A stretch of DNA of 6,698 bases from CAVRZY01 sp963725415 (lineage in GTDB: Bacteria; Acidobacteriota; Terriglobia; Bryobacterales; Bryobacteraceae): NCBI GenBank assembly GCA_963725415.1, contig CAVRZY010000207.1:1-6698 (forward strand), given 5' to 3'. Under the pieces are notes generated by a model. It was not told where the DNA came from and did not search any database. It saw only the letters and a list, made by a program, of their open reading frames with translations. The position numbers and the translations under genes were made by a program. Shown piece after piece: positions 1 to 4,045 of this stretch; positions within the stretch are counted from its first letter, which is position 1, and every line of letters begins with the position of its first letter.

Positions 1-193
1 TCGTAGAAACAGGAAAGTGTCTCATTTCAAACGCCCGGCCCAAGGTTCAACTTGGCGCGGATGATACTAAGGGGCCGCCTCGGGGCCTTCCTGCGAAGCA
101 GGCCTGCAATCCGGGACAAACGCGTACTCTCGACAGTTCCTTTTCTCCGCGCCACTTCGCACCGACCCACGCGCAGGCGGCCAGCGTTGGCAC
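1..193. other. Left flank, no supportable gene
   Basis: I see no convincing coding region here. This stretch lies downstream of the leftward promoter at 195-223, so it should be transcribed on the minus strand, but no ATG with a Shine-Dalgarno sequence follows that promoter inside the window. A minus-strand open frame runs across it only because it is GC-rich; its translation is basic, low in complexity and resembles no family I know. Small hairpins are present: CCAAG/CTTGG at about 40-55, and CCTGC/GCAGG near 90-102. The regulated gene, if any, lies beyond the left edge. Confidence 0.5.
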
Positions 194-238
194 GAGTATA
201 TCTGATATCCAATATCATGTCAAGGAATTTTACCCCGC
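194..238. repeat. Left arm of 45-bp perfect inverted repeat
   Basis: This 45-bp segment is the exact reverse complement of 1859-1903. It comprises the promoter copy plus its AT-rich upstream flank and a GCGGGG block that abuts the insertion-sequence tip. The two arms are separated by about 1.62 kb holding the insertion sequence. The repeat either means that the element carries outward promoters at its ends or that it sits between two divergent copies of one promoter. Confidence 0.85.
195..223 (-). promoter_or_regulatory. Promoter copy 1 with spacer palindrome, reading left
   Basis: On the minus strand, TTGACA (218-223) and TATACT (195-200) are separated by exactly 17 bp, close to the sigma-70 consensus. 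The spacer contains the palindrome TGATAT-tgg-ATATCA (203-217), a likely operator that would place a repressor between the -35 and -10 boxes. GATAT occurs three times at 7-bp intervals. The 29 bp are identical to the copies at 1874-1902 and 3805-3833. The target gene is not in view. Promoter function is inferred from consensus and repetition. Confidence 0.72.
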
Positions 239-239
239 C

Positions 240-288
240 TGTCAAGGCAAAATAGAAATGTCCTATTTCCAGCAAAGTGGAAATGTCC
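240..288 (+). repeat. IS left end with two binding-site repeats
   Basis: Reading inward, the tip TGTCAAGG is followed by two 16-bp repeats, CAAAATAGAAATGTCC (248-263) and CAAAGTGGAAATGTCC (273-288), 9 bp apart. They match the two repeats at the right end in inverted orientation. Paired subterminal sites of this kind are typical of transposase binding; their role here is inferred. Confidence 0.65.
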
Positions 289-318
289 TGTTTTGTCGGG
301 CGAGACTGGGAGTGCGTG

Positions 319-1765
319 TTAAGGTGGAAGCGTCCGCCAGGGGTCGCGTCCGAGCGGATGCCCAAGGCCGATGCGACGGGGCTGGCTCCGAAGAATCGGC
401 ACACCCCTCGGAGAGCGGTGATCGCCTCCGAGGGGTTTTTCTTTGGCTGCATTCTTTGGCGGAGTCTCAGAGCGGAGGCCTTGGGCAAGGAAACGCGAAA
501 GACCGCCGGGCCGCTGCCAGAACCCATCCATCCAGCGGCTCTTGCCGCCCGCGTTCGGCCCCTGGCGCGGCCTGGCAGGCGCTGCCGGTTTCTCCACTCG
601 GGTGGCGGGCAGCGGTTGCTCGCAGAGGCGGGTGCGCAGATAGCGCTCCGCAAAGCGCATCGCGATCGAGCCGTCCAACCGCCACTCCACTCGCGGTTTC
701 AAGCCGCGCAGTCCCGTCCGAACCTCCCGGCGATCAATCTGGTACACCTTGCCCTGATAGCGCACCGTGTAATCGTTGCCCACCTGACGCTCCTCCACAT
801 GGCTCAGAATCGCGGCCAAATCGTGTTCCTTGCCCAGAGGCCGGTGGGCGTCGGCAGCGTTGGCCGGCACCACCGTCAGCCTCTGGTTCCACCACGGCAG
901 AACTCGGGTTCCAGGTATGCATTGGCCTCCTCCAGCCTGCACACCCCGGCCACTCGCATACCTTTGACCAGGCGATCTTGTGCAGTGCCAAACCGGCGCT
1001 CCACACGTCCTTTGGCTTGTGGGGAATGAGCAGGAATCCACACAATGTTCAGCGCTCGCAACGCCCGACCGATCTGCGTCGGCGGCATCTCGGGCCGGTC
1101 CTTCCCCTCCCGCTGCTCGCCTCTCTCGGTCTTCACCGCCGTTTGGAACAGCCCCGCCTTATCGGTGCAATACGCCAGCGGTCGGCCAAAGCCTTCCAGG
1201 TACTCCTGCAACACCCGCCTGTTCTCGGCCGTCGAGTCGTGCCGCACAAAGCGCGCAAACAGCCGACTGGTGGCGTCGTCGATCATCGCAACCAGGTAAA
1301 TCTTTCCCCCGTCCTTCCAGCCAGTCATGCTCACTGCTGTCCCACTGCACCAACTCCCCCCGACAGCTCCGCCGCAGCCGCCAGGGGTGCACCACCTCCA
1401 TTCGCCGCTGGTGAGGCTTCCACAGCCCCCTTTCGTCATCCACTGGCGCAGCGTTTCCTTGCTCACCGTTAGCCCATGTTTCTTTCGCAGATACTCCACC
1501 GCCAGTGTCGGCCCGAATCCCTCGTAAACCGGATCCCGCAGAATCTGAATCGCTTGCTCTTCGGTTGCCGCTGACAGCCTCCGGTTGGACGGTTGCCCCG
1601 CAGCGCATGGATCACCGCCTTGTCTCCCATCCGCCGCAGCTTGCGTAGCAGCCGCCGCACCTGCCTCTCGGTCACTCCGATCTCTTCGGCCGCCTCCTTC
1701 TGTGTGATCAATTTCTTCCTGGCCTTCTTCAGGGCCACCGGCCGGTCTCTCTCGGCTTGCGTCAT
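319..1765 (-). pseudogene. ISNCY-family DDE transposase, multiply frameshifted
   Basis: Transposase of the insertion sequence. I chose ATG 1765 because AAAGGA lies 9 bp upstream; a GTG at 1786 is also possible. The N-terminus has a helix-turn-helix (KKLITQKEAAEEIGVTERQV), followed by an integrase-type catalytic core. The catalytic residues are visible: Asp in QWDSSEHDWLEG (codon 1339-1341), Asp in YCTDKAGLF (1161-1163) and Glu in AKGRVERRFG (999-1001). The WD..HDWLEG and PAHSPQAKGR blocks are typical of ISNCY transposases. The frame breaks near 1596-1599, 1426-1430, 1306-1310 and 900. The first three lie in coding-strand G runs. Joined up, the protein would be about 480 residues, somewhat longer than I expect for the family; the tail after GGKSRWMDGFWQRPGG is low in complexity and the true stop may lie earlier. 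Confidence 0.85.
403..440 (+). terminator. Rho-independent terminator pointing into the IS
   Basis: A perfect 11-bp stem, ACCCCTCGGAG (403-413) with CTCCGAGGGGT (426-436), has a 12-nt loop and is followed by TTTTTCTTT. The U tract exists only for plus-strand transcription, so it would stop transcripts entering the element from the left, antisense to the transposase. On the minus strand no U tract follows the stem. It overlaps the 3' end of the transposase frame. Confidence 0.7.
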
Positions 1766-1810
1766 CAGTAGTTGTCCTTTGTCCACTCCCCAGCGTGGAC
1801 CCTGTCAAGA

Positions 1811-1858
1811 GGACATTTCTACTTTGCCCAAATCGGACATGACCACTTTGCCGCGACA
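1811..1858 (+). repeat. IS right end with two binding-site repeats
   Basis: Two direct 16-bp repeats, GGACATTTCTACTTTG (1811-1826) and GGACATGACCACTTTG (1835-1850), precede the tip CCGCGACA. They are the inverted counterparts of the left-end repeats. The spacing is 8 bp here against 9 bp on the left. This end lies upstream of the transposase start, so it probably also overlaps the transposase promoter. Confidence 0.65.
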
Positions 1859-1903
1859 GCGGGGTAAAATTCCTTGACATGATATTGGATATCAGATATA
1901 CTC
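1859..1903. repeat. Right arm of 45-bp perfect inverted repeat
   Basis: Exact reverse complement of 194-238. It starts immediately after the insertion-sequence tip and contains the whole of promoter copy 2 with its upstream GCGGGGTAAAATTCC. Unlike the left arm, its homology to the third promoter copy continues outward for over 100 bp into the transcribed leader. Confidence 0.85.
1874..1902 (+). promoter_or_regulatory. Promoter copy 2 with spacer palindrome
   Basis: TTGACA (1874-1879), 17 bp, TATACT (1897-1902), with the palindrome TGATATTGGATATCA (1880-1894) filling the spacer. Transcription should start near 1909 and run through the leader and small ORF at 1980-2126 towards the acyltransferase gene at 2149. 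The palindrome position fits repression by steric block of RNA polymerase; which regulator binds cannot be told from this window. Confidence 0.8.
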
Positions 1904-1979
1904 TCTCCATCGCCGCTAGCTCGGAGACGAGTTGAAGGTGTGGAGTCTACCATTGGAATGGCTCATAAGGAGGCGATTT
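1903..1979 (+). promoter_or_regulatory. Structured 5' leader with two conserved stems (copy A)
   Basis: A hairpin at 1917-1934 has a GAGA tetraloop (1924-1927). Against the copy at 3848-3865, three pairs change and all still pair: U-G to C-G, C-G to U-G, U-A to C-G. A second stem, GAGTC (1943-1947) with GGCTC (1960-1964), encloses an inner CCATT/AATGG alternative and ends 2 nt before the Shine-Dalgarno AAGGAGG (1967-1973). Three compensatory or wobble-preserving changes in two copies favour a selected RNA structure, perhaps tuning translation of the small ORF. Function is inferred. Confidence 0.5.
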
Positions 1980-2126
1980 ATGCGTCGCAGACAATTCTTT
2001 GTCGGTAGAATCACCTGGCGCGACCTCTTCCACCTTCGGGCAACTCAGCACGGCGGGCTCGCCGCGGGAAATCCAGTTTGCGTTGAAGCTGATCTGCTAA
2101 GCTACACGGTGCCAACCGGGAGGTAG
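1980..2126 (+). CDS. Small leader ORF, 48 aa, M(R)RRQFFVGRITW
   Basis: The ATG at 1980 has a perfect Shine-Dalgarno AAGGAGG 6 nt upstream, a far better initiation site than that of the gene it precedes. The peptide begins MRRRQFFVGRITWRDLFHL and ends 22 nt before the acyltransferase ATG at 2149. The first 13 residues match the small ORF at 3910 at all but two positions; the rest is unrelated. RRQFF resembles a twin-arginine motif, but no hydrophobic stretch follows, so export is unlikely. It may be a regulatory leader peptide coupled to the next gene, or the copied 5' end of another gene that came along with the promoter. I know no matching family. Confidence 0.45.
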   Translation: MRRRQFFVGRITWRDLFHLRATQHGGLAAGNPVCVEADLLSYTVPTGR

Positions 2127-2148
2127 TGCAACGATTGCGACAAATACG

Positions 2149-3263
2149 ATGGCGGCCCCCACTGCTGCGCCGGCCGCGCCGCAACGGATGCCTGAGAAGA
2201 GCGCGGGCGCGCGTCTGCTCAGCCTGGATGTCTATCGCGGGTTCATTATGCTCCTGCTGGTATCCGGCGGCTTCGGCTTCTCGGTGCTCCGTAACTATCC
2301 CAACTGGGCTTGGCTGTCCAGGCAGGTGGACCACGCCGCCTGGGAGGGCTGCACCTTCTGGGACCTGATTCAGCCGGCCTTCACCTTCATGGTGGGGGTG
2401 GCGATGCCGTTCGCGTTCGCGCGGCGGCTGGCTGAGGGCGCCAAAACGTGGGGCGTGTTCCGCCACGTGGCCTGGCGGGCGCTGATCCTGATCGCGCTCA
2501 GCAACATCTACTCGAACTGGGGTTCGTCGCGCGGACACCTGAGTTTCCAGTTGATCAACGTCCTGTGCCAGATCGCCTTCGGGTACATGCTCTGTTACTG
2601 GATCATGCGCCTGTCTTTCAAGTACCAGGTATTGACGGCCGTAGCGATGCTGGCCGGCTACTGGGGCTCTTCGCCGCGTTCCCCGGACCGGGCGGCGCGT
2701 GGTCGAAGACCGGGAACATCGGCGCGGTGATCGACCTGAAGGTGCTGGGCTACAACTACTCCGGCTACTACACCACCATCAACTTCATCGGGAACGCCGT
2801 TACGATCCTCTTCGGCTGCTGGGCGGGGATGCTGCTGCGCACGGATAAGCCGCACGGCTACAAGCTGAAGCTCTTGACAGCGTGCGCGGTCGCCGGTTTC
2901 GCGGTGGGTCTGGGGCTGGAGCCGGTCAACCCCATGGTCAAACGCCTCTGGACGGTTTCGTTCACGTTTTTCAGCGCCGGGTGGGTCATCCTGTTCCTGG
3001 CGGTGTTCTATTGGACGATCGAGGTCAAGCAGGTGAAGTGGTGGACGTTCCCGTTCGTGGTACTGGGAATGAACTCGATTTTCGTTTATTCGCTCGGCCA
3101 ATGCGGGCTCAAGGGCTGGTTCAATCGCGGTCTGGCGAATTTCACCGGAAATTTCAAATTCCTCGGCGACCTCGGAGCCATTCCGCAGCACATCCTGGTG
3201 CTGGCGGGCATGTGGTACGCCTGCTATTGGCTGTATAAACGCAAAATCTTTTTGAAGATCTGA
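2149..3263 (+). pseudogene. DUF5009/COG4299 membrane acyltransferase, one frameshift
   Basis: A multi-pass inner-membrane protein related to heparan-alpha-glucosaminide N-acetyltransferase, which moves an acetyl group from cytoplasmic acetyl-CoA to a sugar across the membrane. Family marks: RLLSLDVYRGF (residues 22-32), DHAAWEGCTFWDL (61-73), whose His62 aligns with the proposed active-site His of the human enzyme, and FPFVVLGMNSIFVYSLG near the C-terminus. I count about ten membrane segments. The frame breaks at the GGGG run 2663-2666; adding one G restores TAC TGG GGG CTC and gives a 371-residue protein of normal family length. As read, the first frame ends at 2730. ATG 2149 has no good ribosome site; the GGGAGG at 2118-2123 is 25 nt away, so translation may depend on the upstream small ORF. 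ATG 2188 is an alternative. The real substrate is unknown; an envelope or dietary sugar is likely. Confidence 0.82.
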
Positions 3264-3299
3264 CGTCCCACTTCGCGATTTGGCCGAACTCCAGGAGCC

Positions 3300-3344
3300 G
3301 GCCTTACGGCCCGCTGGAAAGCGGGTCCGCAGTCTAAAGGCTGC
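3300..3344. repeat. REP-like tandem hairpins after the acyltransferase gene
   Basis: Adjacent short hairpins follow the stop codon: GGCC/GGCC (3300-3311), CCCGC-tggaaa-GCGGG (3310-3325) and GCAGTCT-aa-AGGCTGC (3329-3344, one G-U pair). No U tract follows, so this is not a standard terminator. The pattern, ending in CCCCACCGCG, resembles the dispersed intergenic hairpin repeats I associate with Solibacter-type genomes; that resemblance is from memory and unverified. It might still protect the 3' end of the acyltransferase transcript. Confidence 0.45.
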
Positions 3345-3442
3345 CCCACCGCGAAAAGTCCTACACCAATCACCGGGCCAATTCGCCTCGCGTCCGCGCG
3401 CGCAGAATGCTGTCCTTTTTTGTCCGGATCTACCGCGAAAAG
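3345..3442. other. Intergenic stretch with 14-bp direct repeat
   Basis: No gene is supportable. The 14-bp sequence ACCGCGAAAAGTCC occurs at 3348-3361 and again at 3432-3445, 84 bp apart. The second copy touches the point where the rhamnonate dehydratase homology ends, so the pair may mark a rearrangement joint. There is also a T6 run at 3416-3421 without a convincing stem before it. Confidence 0.4.
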
Positions 3443-3653
3443 TCCGGTCTCCAGGAGCAGGCGAAATCCCCAGCGGTAGCCTCATGTTCCCCGGTCGCCA
3501 GCAGCGGACCTGGAGGGAGTTGCCGTCGAAGGTCGGCGTAGCCCCAGTAGTCGTCAGGCGGCAGGCATTCTTCGATCCACTTCAGATTGCAGTCCCGGGC
3601 GGCGTGCGCGAAGCGTATTCGAGATTGAGCCCCATCCAGCAATCGAGCATAAG
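3443..3653 (-). pseudogene. Fragment of L-rhamnonate dehydratase-like enolase-superfamily gene
   Basis: Minus-strand pieces in different frames spell one family: LMLDCWMGLNLEY (3615-3653), then FAHAARDCNLKWIEECLP and PPDDYWGYADLRRQLPPG, then GEHEAT and, after another shift, RWGFRLLLET if one C is added. The order and wording match the barrel domain of mandelate racemase/enolase-superfamily dehydratases, closest in my recall to RhmD, which converts L-rhamnonate to 2-keto-3-deoxy-L-rhamnonate using Mg2+. The LMLD and WIEE acidic residues are metal ligands in that family. Only about 70 of roughly 400 residues survive, with at least two frameshifts and no start or end. It is a relic that cannot work, and suggests a sugar-acid catabolism gene once stood here. 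Confidence 0.75.
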
Positions 3654-3796
3654 CCTTGTGGCTGCCTGGGATCCGGAGATCCCTCTCTGCAAATGGGCCC
3701 GTGGGGCGGTCCCCGTCCGCTGCTGCCCGGAGACGGGTGTTTTCGTGCCCGCCTGTCCCTGCTCCCGCCGAAGTTCCGAAACTGCTGATTGAGATA
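3654..3796. other. Intergenic stretch upstream of promoter copy 3
   Basis: No gene is supportable. On the minus strand this is where the N-terminal part of the dehydratase fragment should continue, but I cannot align it confidently. A short hairpin CCCG-GAGA-CGGG (3726-3737) followed by TGTTTT (3738-3743) could be a weak rightward terminator; the 4-bp stem is too short to be sure. It uses the same GAGA loop as the repeated leader. Confidence 0.3.
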
Positions 3797-3804
3797 TAAA
3801 ATTC

Positions 3805-3833
3805 TTGACATGATATTGGATATCAGATATACT
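3805..3833 (+). promoter_or_regulatory. Promoter copy 3 with spacer palindrome
   Basis: TTGACA (3805-3810), 17 bp, TATACT (3828-3833), with the palindrome TGATATTGGATATCA at 3811-3825. It is identical over all 29 bp to copies 1 and 2, whereas neighbouring sequence differs by more than 10%, so the box is under selection or recently copied. It should drive the small ORF at 3910 and the TonB-dependent receptor at 4046, with a start site near 3840. Confidence 0.8.
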
Positions 3834-3909
3834 GGCCTCATCGCCGCCAGTCCGGAGACGGGTTGAAGGTGTGGAGCCCACCATTAGAATGGCTCAAAGG
3901 AGGCGACCT
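3834..3909 (+). promoter_or_regulatory. Structured 5' leader with two conserved stems (copy B)
   Basis: Hairpin at 3848-3865 with GAGA tetraloop (3855-3858), seven pairs including wobbles; second stem GAGCC (3874-3878) with GGCTC (3891-3895). Both are preserved relative to copy A despite base changes. The Shine-Dalgarno AAGGAGG (3897-3903) follows 1 nt after the second stem, so folding there could limit ribosome access. No known riboswitch class is recognisable. Confidence 0.5.
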
Positions 3910-4044
3910 ATGCCTCGCAGACAATTCTTTTTCGGTAGAATCACCTGGCCCGAGTGCACGTGCGATTTAGCGGGCCTCAGAGGTCGTGCGGTGTCCGCGT
4001 TGAACGGTGTCAGTAGAAGCAGATCTGACGAGAAGGAGGTTTGA
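3910..4044 (+). CDS. Small leader ORF, 44 aa, MPRRQFFFGRITW
   Basis: ATG 3910 lies 6 nt after a perfect AAGGAGG. The peptide starts MPRRQFFFGRITW like the small ORF at 1980 and then diverges (PECTCDLAGLRG...). Its last codons contain the AAGGAGGT (4033-4040) that serves the receptor start, and its TGA (4042-4044) ends one base before ATG 4046. That layout suits translational coupling: ribosomes finishing here would sit on the next start site. A leader peptide role is inferred; it could also be a copied 5' gene end. Confidence 0.45.
   Translation: MPRRQFFFGRITWPECTCDLAGLRGRAVSALNGVSRSRSDEKEV
4033..4040 (+). promoter_or_regulatory. Strong ribosome binding site deciding the receptor start
   Basis: AAGGAGGT is 5 nt before ATG 4046, an ideal spacing. 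It supports 4046 rather than the downstream ATG 4157, even though the signal peptide starts only at 4157, where the upstream AGAGGG is weaker. A G6 run at 4113-4118 lies between the two starts; if its length is misread, 4046 would not be in frame with the receptor and would open another short ORF. Confidence 0.6.
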
Positions 4045-4045
4045 G

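Larger units (their letters stand above)
240..1858 (-). mobile_element. ISNCY (IS1202-like) insertion sequence, degenerate
   Basis: An element of about 1.62 kb with tips TGTC (240) and GACA (1858). Each end carries two direct copies of a 16-bp motif like GGACATTTCTACTTTG: 248-263 and 273-288 on the minus strand, 1811-1826 and 1835-1850 on the plus strand, spaced 8-9 bp apart. These look like paired transposase-binding sites. Between them lies one DDE transposase gene on the minus strand. No direct target duplication is visible beside these tips; instead the flanks are inverted copies of a promoter, so the true boundaries could be 194 and 1903. The transposase is frameshifted, so the copy is probably inactive unless the sequence is wrong. 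Confidence 0.75.
1865..2019 (+). repeat. Promoter-leader-sORF repeat, copy A
   Basis: This segment matches 3797-3949 with about 16 differences and one or two single-base gaps over roughly 150 columns, counted by eye. The shared part covers the upstream AT-rich box, promoter, structured leader, Shine-Dalgarno sequence and the first 13 codons of a small ORF. The match stops abruptly after CACCTGGC in both copies, and what follows is unrelated. Such a sharp edge suggests the module was copied as a unit in front of different genes. Confidence 0.88.
3797..3949 (+). repeat. Promoter-leader-sORF repeat, copy B
   Basis: Second copy of the module at 1865-2019. It starts at TAAAATTC, keeps the 29-bp promoter unchanged, and diverges straight after CACCTGGC. 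No insertion sequence lies beside this copy, which shows that the promoter and leader are not simply part of the insertion sequence at 240-1858. Confidence 0.88.

Noticed and set aside
6..28. Possible second insertion-sequence end (GAAACAGGAAAGTG...CATTTC)
   Set aside because: It vaguely resembles the GAAATGTCC motif and has GAAA/TTTC edges, but the match is short, spacing differs, and no partner end or transposase is in view.
258..1472. Long plus-strand open frame of 404 codons across the insertion sequence
   Set aside because: It is antisense to a clear DDE transposase, is Ser/Pro/Arg-rich with no recognisable domain, and starts inside the element's terminal repeats.
195..1910. Open frames crossing the promoters in reverse, all containing YLISNIMSR (ends at 195-223, 1874-1910 and 3805-3841)
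   Set aside because: The shared peptide is only the antisense reading of the repeated promoter. There is no ribosome site and no family match; such entries in databases would be annotation artefacts.
2661..2670. Programmed -1 frameshift in the acyltransferase gene
   Set aside because: CTACTGGGGCTC does not form a usual slippery heptamer, and similar G-run shifts occur in unrelated genes of the window, which fits lost bases better.
3348..3445. CRISPR-like repeat from the two ACCGCGAAAAGTCC copies
   Set aside because: Only two 14-bp copies, 84 bp apart, with no third unit and no cas gene.
2011..3485. Minus-strand open frames of 175 and 275 codons over the acyltransferase gene
   Set aside because: They mirror the GC-rich codon pattern of the real gene on the other strand; their translations are Arg/Pro-rich and match no family, while the plus strand gives coherent membrane-protein text.
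3730..3743. Rho-independent terminator before promoter copy 3
   Set aside because: The stem is only CCCG/CGGG with a broken T tract; I mention it within the intergenic entry but do not call it a terminator.
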